NCBI GenBank assembly: GCA_946811695.1
Contig: OX328130.1
Coordinates: 76,281,599-76,345,598 of the forward strand
Direction: 5' to 3'
Origin: Gonocerus acuteangulatus
Taxonomy: Eukaryota; Arthropoda; Insecta; Hemiptera; Coreidae
DNA: 64,000 bases
Part shown: in pieces, positions 26,101-36,881 of the stretch
How the letters are laid out: the number at the start of each line of letters is the position of its first letter
Position numbering within the stretch: the stretch's first letter is position 1
The notes under the pieces: generated by a model
Database searches by the model: none
Told to the model about the DNA's origin: nothing
Seen by the model: only the letters and a program-made list of their open reading frames with translations
Position numbers and translations under genes: made by a program

Positions 26101-28073
26101 TTAATGATGTTGTATTATCCAGATTCCAACGTTTCCAACCTCAACCTCCATAAAGACCTCAATATCCCACTCGTTAATGATGTTGTATTATCCAGATTTC
26201 AACGTTTCCAACCTCAACCTCCATAAAGACCTCAATATCCCACTCGTTAATGATGTTGTATTATCCCGATTCCAACGTTTCCAACCTCAACCTCCATAAA
26301 GACCTCAATATTCCACTCGTTTATGATGTTGTATTATCCAGATTCCAACGTTTCCAACCTCAACCTCCATAAAGACCTCAATATCCCACTCGTTAATGAT
26401 TTGTATTATCCAGATTCCAACGTTTCCAACCTCAACCTCCATAAAGACCTCAATATCCCACTCGTTAATGATGTTGTATTATCCAGATTCCAACGTTTCC
26501 AACCTCAACCTCCATAAAGACCTCAATATCCCACTCGTTAATGATGTTGTATTATCCAGATTCCAACGTTTCCAACCTCAACCTCCATAAAGACCTCAAT
26601 ATCCCACTCGTTAATGATGTTGTATTATCCAGATTCCAACGTTTCCAACCTCAACCTCCATAAACACCTCAATATCCCACTCGTTAATGATGTTGTATTA
26701 TCCAGATTTCTACGTTTCCAACCTCAACCTCCATAAAGACCTCAATATCCCACTCGTTAATGATGTTGTATTATCCAGATTCCAACGTTTCCAACCTCAA
26801 CCTCCATAAAGACCTCAATATCCCACTCGTTAATGATGTTGTATTATCCAGATTCCAACGTTTCCAACCTCAACCTCCATAAAGACCTCAATATCCCACT
26901 CGTTAATGATGTTGTATTATCCAGATTTCTACGTTTCCAACCTCAACCTCCATAAAGACCTCAATATCCCACTCGTTAATGATGTTGTATTATCCAGATT
27001 CCAACGTTTCCAACCTCAACCTCCATAAAGACCTCAATATCCCACTCGTTAATGATGTTGTATTATCCCGATTCCAACGTTTCCAACCTCAACCTCCATA
27101 AAGACCTCAATATGCCACTCGTTTATGATGTTGTATTATCCAGATTCCAACGTTTCCAACCTCAACCTCCATAAAGACCTCAATATCCCACTCGTTAATG
27201 ATTTGTATTATCCAGATTCCAACGTTTCCAACCTCAACCTCCATAAAGACCTCAATATCCCACTCGTTAATGATGTTGTATTATCCAGATTCCAACGTTT
27301 CCAACCTTAACCTCCATAAAGACCTCAATATCCCACTCGTTAATGATGTTGTATTATCCAGATTTCTACGTTTCCAACCTCAACCTCCATAAAGACCTCA
27401 ATATCCCACTCGTTAATGATGTTGTATTATCCAGATTCCAACGTTTCTAACCTCAACCTCCATAAAGACCTCAATATCCCACTCGTTAATGATGTTGTAT
27501 TATCCAGATTTCTACGTTTCCAACCTCAACCTCCATAAAGACCTCAATATCCCACTCGTTAATGATGTTGTATTATCCAGATTCCAACCTCAACCTCCAT
27601 AAAGACCTCAATATCCCACTCGTTAATGATGTTGTATTATCCAGATTTCTACGTTTCAAACCTCAACCTCCATAAAGACCTCAATATCCCACTCGTTAAT
27701 GATGTATTATCCAGATTCCAACCTCAACCTCCATAAAGACCTCAATATCCCACTCGTTAATGATGTTGTATTATCCAGATTTCTACGTTTCCAACCTCAA
27801 CCTCCATAAAGACCTCAATATCCCACTCGTTAATGATGTATTATCCAGATTCCAACCTCAACCTCTATAAAGACCTCAATATCCCACTCGTTAATGATGT
27901 TGTATTATCCAGATTTCTACGTTTCCAACCTCAACCTCCATAAAGACCTCAATATCCCACTCGTTAATGATGTTGTATTATCCAGATTCCAACGTTTCCA
28001 ACCTCAACCTCCACAAAGACCTCAATATCCCACTCGTTAATGATGTTGTATTATCCAGATTCCAACGTTTCCA
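11167..28073 (+). repeat. 73-bp satellite array, ~16.9 kb (~230 units)
   Basis: The basic unit is 73 bp and contains CAACCTCAACCTCCATAAAG, ATCCCACTCGTTAATGATG and TTGTATTATCCAGATTCC. Length variants recur: 64 bp (one GTTTCCAAC lost), a 3-bp loss giving GATGTATTATCC, and a 72-bp form with GATTTGTATT. Sequence variants include ATTTCTACG, CCCGATTCC, CTCGTTTATG and CCACAAAGA. They cluster in blocks, which shows higher-order organisation. Translated in one frame the unit reads LNLHKDLNIPLVNDVVLSRF, and at the right end this frame continues into a retrotransposon ORF2 C-terminus. The array is therefore derived from LINE coding sequence. The unit is not a multiple of 3, so frames close about every 64 codons and the array is not coding. 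Confidence 0.97.
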
Positions 28074-28188
28074 TCCTAAACTATCCATTCATCAAAATCC
28101 TGAAGTCCTCTCCCTATCAAGTGCCACCCATCCACTCTCTCCACCGAGGCGACTCAAAAGACATTGGCCTAGAGATCTGCTGCAGTGA
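28005..28188 (+). pseudogene. Jockey-type non-LTR ORF2, extreme C-terminus
   Basis: The last satellite unit continues without frameshift into HPKLSIHQNPEVLSLSS and then PPRRLKRHWPRDLLQ, followed by a TGA stop at 28186-28188. The ending RRLKRxWPxDL, preceded by a H.NP..L block, is typical of the C-terminus of jockey-superfamily ORF2 proteins of insects. In such proteins the stretch just before (HxDLNIPxVxDVI) matches the satellite translation. This fragment identifies the source of the 73-bp unit. Confidence 0.78.
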
Positions 28189-28424
28189 CCAAGTGAAGTG
28201 TTAGCAATGGCTTTCTCTTTGTTCAAGTGCTTCAATGTTTGTGGCTCACCGATCTCTCTTCGACTCCAGCCACTGGTCGGAGCAGAATGGAGCTTGTGTA
28301 GGCTCCTTTCAACGTCATCTTACTGTCCTTCTGGCGTTAATCGAGGATGAAGTTGGGAGGCCTTGAGCACAGAACCTTCATATTGTATCATATATCATAT
28401 TACCAGATGTATTTTTATACAGTA
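28189..28424 (+). mobile_element. 3' untranslated part of the jockey-type LINE
   Basis: Non-coding sequence directly after the ORF2 stop. It is cut at 28424/28425 by a Helitron end, so its own 3' terminus is not seen. Assignment rests on position. Confidence 0.5.
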
Positions 28425-28973
28425 CTAGCTGTTACCCGGCGTGCCATGCTACACCTACTTTCTGCATATAGAAAAGCCAAATTAAATTAGAAACCAAATA
28501 AGTATTATTAAAATCTAATAACACGAATCTGTAACTGTTATGAACCCGTGACCTCCCAACTGTGAGTCCTAGACGACTTCAACCTAACCTATAACACCCC
28601 CCCCGTATCAAGACATACATGTGTACCGAGTTCAGTCGAAATCGGACGAACGGTGTGGATTTGTATAAGGGACAAACATACAGACAGACAACTATAAAAC
28701 GCTTTTGACTTAGCCTACGACACTCCTCAGATTAAGATCTACATGTGTACCGAGTTTAGTCAAAATCGGACGAACGGTGTGGATTTGTATAAGGGACAAA
28801 CATACAGACAGACAGCTGGTAGATTTTTTTGACCTAGCCTAGGAGATTTCTCGTATCAAGACCTACCATTATTCCAAGTTTGGTCAAAATCGGTCAAACG
28901 GTGTAGATTTGAATAAGGAACAGACAAACAGAAAAACGGACAGACACGTGATTTTTATATATATGTATATAGA
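28425..28973 (-). mobile_element. Non-autonomous Helitron, copy 1
   Basis: On the minus strand it begins TCTATATACATATATATAAA (5' TC) and ends GCCGGGTAACAGCTAG (CTAG). It lies between A (28974) and T (28424) without target duplication, as Helitrons do. The interior has repeated blocks (GACGAACGGTGTGGATTTGT, twice, plus a diverged third). The family recurs at 43604-44160. No Rep/helicase is encoded. Confidence 0.8.
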
Positions 28974-28997
28974 TGTAATAATCAATAAAGAAATATA

Positions 28998-29020
28998 TAT
29001 ATATATATATATATATATAC
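28998..29020. repeat. (TA)n microsatellite
   Basis: TA dinucleotides next to the Helitron 5' end. Confidence 0.9.
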
Positions 29021-29024
29021 AAAA

Positions 29025-29647
29025 AAATGTGTTAGTAGTGTTTGCGTGTACGGGCTACCTTCCGTCAGTAAGTCATGTAAGTCGTAAGGAATGGTTAGTT
29101 TGCTACGCTGTCTACAGTCAGTTAGTATATGTTTGACGGTTAGAGGTGTGTTGCATATTCGACAAGTGGGTATTTCTGTCTAGTAAGTACGAATGGGTAA
29201 GTAGGGTGTGTCCTATCCGAAGTCTGGATAAAATAACTTCGTCTCGTCGAGAGAATTGTTCTTTTACCCAGGCTTTGGTCGTATTCTTAATTTCCCTTAG
29301 CTTGGAAGTACTTCTCAACCAATTTTGTTTCCATTCGCACAATGTGTTAGTACGTAAAGTTTTGTTCGAGTCGAAAGTTGTCGTCAAGGTGTTTACATCG
29401 GGTATGGATCGGCTTGTAGCCAGTTTCACCTGTAAGTCAACAGCTGTACTCATAGGGATGTCTTCGTGTCCAGTTAGCCAAAGGAGTGTAATATTTTTGT
29501 CTTTACCTTGTAGAGTGTTTATTTGTGTAAATATGTTTATGATAATTGGATGAGTGCTGTAAACGTTCTGTAAGGACATTAAGGAACTTAAGGAATCGAT
29601 GCAAACAGTGATCGTGTCAGTTTCTGTTTCTTGAACGTTGGTCAGTG
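29025..29647 (-). pseudogene. Jockey-type LINE ORF2 fragment: RNase H end and C-terminus
   Basis: From 29640 down the minus strand reads TVCIDSLSSLMSL and LLWLTGHEDIPMST, the RNase H third and fourth motifs with HEDIP for the usual HxDIxGN. Then come NTLCEWKQNWLRSTSKLREI and VILSRLRIGHTLLTHSYLL, the conserved spacer after RNase H. After a short break, VKHILTDCRQRSKLTIPYDL runs to about 29030. Stops and a lost zinc-type cysteine pair show decay. The 5' side is bounded by a (TA)n tract. It is the same family as the fragments at 38560, 44880, 53230 and 62950. Confidence 0.85.

Positions 29648-29706
<59 letters not shown>
29648..29706. repeat. (TA)n microsatellite
   Basis: About 58 bp of TA joining the LINE fragment to a family B segment. 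Confidence 0.95.
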
Positions 29707-29708
<2 letters not shown>

Positions 29709-29900
29709 ATAAAATTAAAAATATATATACACAAATTTGAACCGCCGTTATTTTCGAGATATAGGGGTTCTGAAACCTGAAATTTTCTAGTCTTCACTTT
29801 CGGATTGCGTCATGAGGTCAACCTTATTAACGAGGTTTCCTATCCACCTTATTCCATCCGTAAAATGAGAGGGAGGGCATGCTAAAATTAGAACTCACCG
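29707..29900 (+). mobile_element. Family B fragment (end segment)
   Basis: AAATTTGAACCGCCGTTATT, GGGGTTCTGAAAC and GGATTGCGTCATGAGGTCAA match the post-(TA)n part of family B at 52200, 43300 and (inverted) 57480 and 60560. Confidence 0.6.
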
Positions 29901-31020
29901 TTTACTCCAGAACAAAATAAAGTTTTTATTAATTAAATCTGCTGTTTACTACAAATATAACTTTCCAAAACTACTTTCGCTGATTTTGTTTAAAGCAGGC
30001 CATTAATTTTGCAATTTGCAGTACGACTTAGTAGTACTACTAGTTGGATAGTCGACTCCACTCACGCTCCGACTTGCTATCCAACTAGCGATACAGCTTT
30101 AGTCCTAGTCTGTTTTGAAGACTGTTTACGTCGCTGACGAGCCGAAAATGTATCGAGAGCAGACCGAAGTTGCCCGAAGTTGGACCACAAGTCGGATCGC
30201 GAATGGCTTGTCGGATTGTTGGAGGTCTTTAAGGAAATTATTGAGGAATGCTGTGTACATGTGCACATTGTCATGCATGACACTTTGTTGTGGAATGTCC
30301 TTAGTTATGCAGCTCCTGCGCGACGGGCGTTTTGTTATACGTTCTGATCTGTTAAAGTCATATTCATGAGGTAAAATAATTAAGAATATACTCTAGCTTG
30401 GTATTATAAATAATTCATGGCCCGTTCCATTGGCCTATTACTGATTAGAGATAATTACCACCTAATGATAATGGAGGAGTTAATTCATACATTAATGGAG
30501 CCATTATTCCATTGATGAATTGCCGAGGTGTAATTCTTCATGAGGTTCTACCTTACTACTACTGGACGGATTCATTAATGTTCTTATGTAGCATTCTTAT
30601 AACAAACGAGTGGATGAGTTAGCTAACCAGCAAACTGGAGGGAGGGGGTTTATTCCGTATACAAATCACTGATATGAAAAAGGCGAAAGAAAATTTTGTT
30701 GTATTACAACGAAACTCGCTTTAGGTCTTCCTCAACTAAAGAAGCTCAAGCCAATAAAATTTACACAACTTTGTCTAGCCAGTTTTTTCTTTTTTGTTTA
30801 CCCTGTTTATTAAATTACACAACATAATATTATCTTATAACATAAAATAATATTTCATTTTTCGTCTAACTTAATATCAGCACTGATATCGTTGGAATTA
30901 AACATTCAAATCCTGATTAGACTTGGAAAAAATCTATTTTTAAATCCAAGCTACCAAACTAAGCAATATTTATCTTAAGAGGCTTACAAAGAATTATTTT
31001 CATCCGATAGAAGTATCCTT
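29901..31020. other. Mostly unassigned sequence with weak repeat remnants
   Basis: 30290-30330 carries a family A end, inverted (TTATGCAGCTCCTGCGCGAC). Around 30590-30640 the plus strand reads NKRVDELANQQTG, similar to the last RNase H motif of LINEs, without enough context to be sure. The rest shows nothing. Confidence 0.35.
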
Positions 31021-31023
31021 TTC

Positions 31024-31268
31024 GGAAAATTTCGGGGGGGGGGGTGGGGCTGAGACCATTTCCGGGTAATGGAATACTAATAATTTAGAACTTGGAATAG
31101 TTTTAACCAACTAAAACGCTATTACACCCAAAATAAAATATTTGTTATGAACTAAGTAATCTTATTTAATTTTTTTTACCGGTTTATGACACATTTTTAC
31201 CGATCAACTCATAATTTCGGGGGGGGGGGGCCGGAGCCCCCTCAGCCCCCCCCCTTATATACGCCCAT
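31024..31268. mobile_element. MITE with G-run subterminals, copy 2
   Basis: Matches the element at 6846-7115 through its G runs, the CTATTACACCCAAAAT core and the TATATACGCCCAT right end. The outermost left end is missing. Confidence 0.68.
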
Positions 31269-31323
31269 TTTCAAGCTCTGAGATTGTCCAATGGGACAGA
31301 AGCAAGAAGTACAAGCATAATAC

Positions 31324-31390
31324 GGCGCTAATGGCCAAGATTTGTCGATGAGCCGTAAAAAAAAAAAAAACAACAAAAAAAAACAAAAAC
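31324..31390 (+). mobile_element. 5'-truncated copy of the 5S-SINE tail, with TSD
   Basis: CGGCGCTAATGGCC...GAGCCGTAAAA and an A-rich tract form the 3' domain of the 5S-headed SINE. ACAAGCATAATA is directly repeated before (~31312) and after (~31389). Only the tail was copied, as expected from incomplete reverse transcription. Confidence 0.72.
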
Positions 31391-32038
31391 AAGCATAATA
31401 AATTATGGTTATAAACAATTAAACTAATAGTATAATTTCTTTTAATATTTTCCACATCTCAAGTGGAAATTGTGGAAAATATGACTAGACAATTATTTGT
31501 AATCCACAATAATTACTTGTTGATTTGTCATTCTATTCAATTGACAAAGGGAAATCAAACAGCCATTTAATATAAAAGAAGAAGATAAGAACAGTAGGAC
31601 TTTAATGATGAACAATGGCAGGAAATATAGAAAAAGGTTGGCATATGCGCAGGAAAACAAAGCGTACAAAGAGGTAATGGAAAACGAGATAAGCTAATGC
31701 CTGTGCCATCATCATCAGGAAGAGCGTAGCGCAATCTAGCGGCTGTCCACTCAACTAGCATAGAGTACCTCGCTGGCTCTCAGGAAATCATGGCAATCCG
31801 ACAAATAGATTTCATATTATTCTATGATCATCTAGATATATTTGATGGCGGTGCCCGCGTGATCAGAACCATCAAACTAATGATCATATACATACATATC
31901 CACCAAATCCGCCATAGTTGTGTTTAATATAATAGTGCAAGAAAAGAATAAATATCTATCCCCCAATATGGCACCCATCATTATTCCAATATAAGTTAAT
32001 AATGCATCTCTTGTTGAATGCCTGAAAATGATTTATTT
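31391..32038. other. Unassigned, AT-rich
   Basis: No gene, RNA or classifiable repeat identified. Confidence 0.4.
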
Positions 32039-32185
32039 GTGGGTGCGGAAGGCGTGAGCACTACGTGCCTATGGTGTTGGGTTCGATTCCCACTAGGGGA
32101 AGGTGCCTTCAGCCCTATCCTGGCTAGAAAAGGTTGGGAACCAAAACAAACCCGACCCAAAAATCTGAGTTATGTCGCAGACCTT
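32039..32185 (+). mobile_element. tRNA-derived SINE, copy 3
   Basis: A-box-like GCGTGAGCACTACGTGCC and B box GGTTCGATTCCC (about 32080), then the shared body CAGCCCTATCCTGGCTAGAA. This is the best preserved copy. Confidence 0.78.
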
Positions 32186-32399
32186 ATTTACAACATTGTA
32201 AGGTAAATACCACTCTAAGCCTATCCTTTAAATTTGAAAAACGTGGAACAAACTTTATAGGTACAGGGGCTCGTAATTCCTCGCGGAGGCCCTGGTCATA
32301 CCTACCTCTAAAAAGTTTTTTTTTTTGTGACAAGATACAAGTTTTAGAAAACGCCGCGACTACAAGGTAATACGAATAGCTTCTATTTACTGAGCGACA

Positions 32400-33050
32400 A
32401 CTAAGGGCCTCCCGACGGACGGACCGTAATGAACACAGTTGTTCACGGCCATGTAAACGAGTACTTGTCACTAAGCCAGTATAATGTAAGTAACAAGTAC
32501 AGGCGGACCGTAATGAACGCACGTGTTCACCGCTATGTAAACGAGTACTTGTCACTAAGCCAGTTTAATGTAAGTAACAAGTACGGACGGGCCGTAATGA
32601 ACACACAAGTCCACCGACTTGTGGACTAATACTTGTAACTAAGCCAGTTTAATGAGAGTGACAAGTACAGGCGGACCGTAATGAACGCCCTTGTTCCCCG
32701 CCATGTAAACGAGTACTTGTCACTAAGCCAGTTTAATGTAAGTAACAAGTACGGATGGACCGTAATGAACACACAAGTTCACCTACTTGTGGACTAATAC
32801 TTGTCACTAAGCCAGTTTAATGAGAGTGACAAGTACAGGCGGACCGTAATGAACGCACTTGTTCACCGCCATGTAAACGAGTACTTGTCTCTAAGCCAGT
32901 TTAATGTAAGTAACAAGTACGGACGGACCGTAATGAACATACAAGTTCGCCGACTTGTGGACTAATACTTGTCACTAAGCCAGTTTAACGAGAGTGACAA
33001 GTACAGGCGGACCGTAATGAACGCACTTGTTCACCAATATGTGAGCGACT
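32400..33050 (+). repeat. 84-bp tandem repeat, ~8 units, alternating two types
   Basis: GGACCGTAATGAAC recurs every 84 bp (32421, 32505, 32589, 32673, 32757 and on). Units alternate between one with CGCCATGTAAACGAGTACTT and one with GACTTGTGGACTAATACTT, so the higher-order unit is 168 bp. Each holds inverted ACTTGTCAC/GTGACAAGT segments able to form hairpins. Origin unknown. Confidence 0.9.
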
Positions 33051-33745
33051 ACTTCACGGGCCCCTTACCCCCCCCCCCCCCCCCCCTTCCAGTAATTTTT
33101 TCCAGATCAATCTTCGGTTCACAATATTCATTATTCCATAAACTTTGGTTACATATCACGTCAGGTCTTAATTTATGTGTCTAAAGATTTCTATTGTCAA
33201 GTGGCTTGTGTCATGTAGAGAGCATTCGTGTCCAGGCCTAATGCCGGGCAGATAAAACGGATAAACTCGCATTAAAATCAGTTAAGTGGGTTTTCGTTGT
33301 TGGGAGGGAGGGAGGGGTAGGCTATTACAGGTAGACGGTCGATAGGGGTAATTGGTAAGGAGGGAATCACTTAGAAGTGACGCTAGGTGAGTGTGACGCG
33401 GCGGGGGCAGTTCGGATGAAAAATCAGCTATTTACATGACACGGCCAACGGCTGCTTTTATTCACGCCATCACTAATGACTCAATCCAAGCGGCGAAATT
33501 AATATGCCTCACGCTCGCCGGCATGCGATCTCTAGGGGTGAGGTCTTATTTGTAAGCTAGGATCGTTGGATAACTCGGAAATTCCGACGGACAGATCACA
33601 CCCGACAAAGAAAACATTTATATTACTATACTTAAACTAATATTTAAATCAAATAATAAAGATCTATTTATCCTCAGGTGTCCCTTAACGACTCTTCCTC
33701 AAAAATACAAATCCGTTACCTGGGATTTATACTCGACAAACGGCT
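33051..33745. other. Poly-C tract and unassigned sequence
   Basis: A C-run sits at 33069-33086. The rest shows no recognisable feature. Confidence 0.5.
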
Positions 33746-34440
33746 AAGAGTGCACCTACACTGGACCCATTCCGATCCGATCCAACAGCCACCGACTGTC
33801 GGAAGAAAAACAAACACATACATCTCAATGGAGGTGCCTACATTGGTCCTGACCCGACCCAATCCGGTCCAATCCAACGGCCACCGATTCTTGTCCATTC
33901 AAACTTGTTTGTTTCTAGGTCTACAGGCTCTAAATCTTAACCGATTTCAATGCATTTTTTTGTTTTAAATCAAAGGAAATAACATTTAGAACAATTTTGT
34001 CAATTCACATTTTTGTTTTTTGTTTCCCTTGTTTATTAAATTGCATGGAAAGATGTTTATAACCATCCAACGTCTATAACCTTAATATTTATAATTTTCT
34101 AATGTTTATAACCTTCCAATGCTTATAACCTTCTAGTTTCCTTTTTTTTTTAACGCCGCATTGACAAATCTCGGCCATTAGCGCCGAGTTACCTTTCTTA
34201 TAAAATATGAACATCAATACTTCTCTTACTAAAACATTCAACCTAATCAAAGGTTTCTATACTTATTAGATGGTATTTCATAAATTAATCACTCATTTTT
34301 ACTTCACTACGAAGTCATTACTGACGAGCTGTAACTAAATCGGATCGGATCGGGTCGAGACCAATGTAGGCACTCGGCCGCTATTGGCCGTTGTTGATCA
34401 AACGAAATCGGATCGGGCGAAATACGGGTCCAAGGTAGGT
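33746..34440 (-). mobile_element. Inverted-repeat element family C, copy 1
   Basis: It starts TGCACCTACACTGGACC and contains GGAGGTGCCTACATTGGTCC and many GATCCGATCC/GGATCGGATC motifs. It matches the family at 34443, 40441 and 57661. It faces copy 2 head to head at about 34440. An element with GCACCTACATTGG terminal inverted repeats is inferred. Confidence 0.65.
34145..34195 (-). mobile_element. 5S-SINE tail fragment
   Basis: Minus strand AACTCGGCGCTAATGGCCGA...GCGGCGTTAAAAA matches the 3' domain of the 5S-headed SINE. It lies inside family C copy 1. Confidence 0.55.
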
Positions 34441-34442
34441 AA

Positions 34443-36339
34443 GGCTGCACCTACCCGTATTTCTCCCAATCCGATATCGGTTGACCGACGGTGGCCGAAG
34501 TGAGCGCCTATATTGGTCCCGACCCGATCCGATCCGATTTAGTCATTGCTCGTCAGTAATGAACTCGTAGTGAAATGAAAATGAGTGATTAATTTAAGAA
34601 ATACCACCTAATAAGCATAGAAACCTTTGATTAGGTTGAATGTTGGAGGCATGAAGGAGGAGTAGAAAGGCCAATCAATCTTCTGGAAATATATCGGTCC
34701 AGTTAATTTTTAACAGTTACACTGCGATAAGAGAAGCATTAGTATTCATATTTTAAAATCTACTATATATTTGTCAAATACCACTCACTCACTCACTCAC
34801 TCACTCATCTATCAACGCCCAGCCCAAACCGTTCTACAGAAAATTTTGAAATTTTGCATGGACACTCCCTATATAACGTAGGCGCTCGCTAAGAAAGGAT
34901 TTTTTGATATTCGTATTTTTAAGCATTTTTAGGGGGGTTTAAAGTTTGAGTTGGTTATAGAAGGCAAGCCTAGGCAGCCTGCGTTGCTAGGACGATAAAG
35001 AACAGCTGTTACCTTACATTATCTATCTCATAGTTTTCTTTCTAATTGAGGTTAATTTCAACTATGATGGCAGACCTTGAATTACTAGAAATAAACTATC
35101 CCTTGTAGAGTTTTAATTGCGTTTCTTTTCTGCCTGTCCCCGTCAGATAGGCTTGCCATATTTTTGGTGAGTTAAACCGGGACACATTAATATGGGATGG
35201 GCATACCAGGGGGAGGGGGGATAAAAAGAGTAGAAATTATAAGCAAAATGGTTGGTGAGTCTTAAGCCTAGCAACTAACGGGAAGGGGGAATCCTAAACT
35301 GTTAGTCTACCCAAACCTTAAAAATAAGAACGGAACTTTTTTTGCTACTTGATTTTCTTAAAACAATCTCCCAGCCAAATAGTAGTGTCTGGCAGCTGGC
35401 AGCGCTGTGCAGGTAGTTCCAGCGTTTTACAGTTAGATTACTTCTCATTTCTTTGACACTTTGAGCAGTAGTAACAATGTTGATTGTAGAAAAGTAACCG
35501 ATTTAAAAAAGATTCTTCTAAACATGAATTCATTACTTTTTCCATCTTACAGCCTTTTCCGGGACATTGATAAAACTGGGCGGGACACCGAAACAATTGC
35601 AAAATACCGGGACAGTCCCGGTCAAACCAGTTTTCCAGGCGAGGTAATAATATCCGGAACCCTTGCACAGCCTCCTCGCCTATAACCTTGGTAATACCCG
35701 TAAATATATTGGGTGTTACCATATGACTTCTTGGAAACATAAACATTTAAATTTTAACGCCCATTGAATAAAATATAGTATGACGGGAACCGTGCTATAA
35801 TAAACTGCACAGAATTGTATAGTAACGTAATTCTAATGAAACATTATTTAATGTAATAAAATAACTACTTATCTGCCGTGACGAAGCACGGGTATTCAGC
35901 TAGTAATTTATAAGGAAAGGTGGCTAGAATGTTATAAACCTTGGAAGGGTATAAACATCTTTCCGTGTAATTTAATAAACAAGGGAAACAAAAAACAAAA
36001 ATCTGACTGGACAAAGTTGTTGTAAATTTTATTAGCTTTCATTTACAAAAAAAAAAAAAAAAAAAAAAAATTGGATTTAGAGTCTGTAGACTGTCGCCCG
36101 ATATCGGTCCAGAAACTAAGAAGTTTGAACGGCCGGGAATCGGTAGTCATCAGGTCGGGTCGGGACCAATGTAGGCACCTCCATTGAGATGCGTGTGTTC
36201 GTTTTCCTTCCGACAGTTGGCGGCTATCGGATTGGATCGGGTCGGGACCAATGTAGGCACCTCCATTGAGATGCATGTGTTTGTTTTTCTTCCGACAGTC
36301 GGTGGCTATCGGAACGGGGTGGGACCAATGTAGGTGCAG
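34443..36339 (+). mobile_element. Family C, copy 2, split by a Helitron
   Basis: Left end GGCTGCACCTACCCGTATTT, right end GGGACCAATGTAGGTGCAG, which are inverted relatives. The middle (CATATTTTAAAA before 34759, TAATTTATAAG after 35903) is continuous in copies 3 and 4. The internal A-run (36048-36071) is also shared with them. Confidence 0.75.
34759..35903 (+). mobile_element. Non-autonomous Helitron, copy 2, with 3' hairpin
   Basis: 5' TCTACTATATATTTGTCAAA, 3' CAGCTAG. Just before the end is CCGTGACGAAGCACGG, a hairpin (CCGTG/CACGG) 8 nt before CTAG, the standard Helitron 3' signature. It is inserted between A (34758) and T (35904). Uninterrupted sites occur in related copies at about 40757 and 58293. 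The interior has no Rep/helicase. Confidence 0.9.
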
Positions 36340-36540
36340 TTCCTAGCTTGGAAATCACACATTACTCAGAAGAACAACAACTCAACGAACGGTCTTAATC
36401 CTACAAAATTCAATCCTTGCAGTAATATAATCCGTAAAATAACCTTTCTACTAAATTCTTTGTCACAAATTTGACACTCCATAAGGCGCTTCATATCCCA
36501 TTTGTACATCCTTGTCAAAAAAAAAAAAAAAAAAAAAAAA
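36340..36540. other. Unassigned stretch ending in poly-A
   Basis: No feature recognised apart from a 24-bp A-run at 36518-36541. Confidence 0.4.
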
Positions 36541-36813
36541 AGGCCGACTCGCAGGAACTGTGATATCTCGGCAAGATTCCGTTTTCTCCGATTGACATCG
36601 CCCCTACAAAAATTACTACAGAACCTTTTTTTTTAGAAAATGTACTAAACTTCCGAATGACCACCTTGCTGCTGTTTCGTCCATAAAACAGTTTTCCGGT
36701 GGACGGATTCTGCTGGTTAACGAACTTGACCTTTTAAATTAGACAAAGTATTTTTTTTTTACCAAATTTCATCAAAATCAGACCATTTTCGAGCGTGCGA
36801 GGGAGTAAAGAGA

Positions 36814-36881
<68 letters not shown>

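Noticed and set aside
11167..28073. CRISPR-like array (regular repeats, ~73-bp period)
   Set aside because: There are no unique spacers, as the whole unit is repeated. The context is eukaryotic and no cas genes are present. It is a satellite.
16563..28188. Repeated 61-88 codon frames across the satellite as a peptide family
   Set aside because: They come from the 73-bp period (one base over a codon multiple) and the 72-bp variants. No promoter, start context or conservation beyond the repeat itself.
32018..32629. Short frames over the tRNA-SINE and 84-bp array
   Set aside because: They are repeat translations without coding signs.
35438..35746. 102-codon minus-strand gene with Cys/His residues
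   Set aside because: It lies inside a non-autonomous Helitron and has no match in form to Rep/helicase or another known family. No support from the related copy at 54159.
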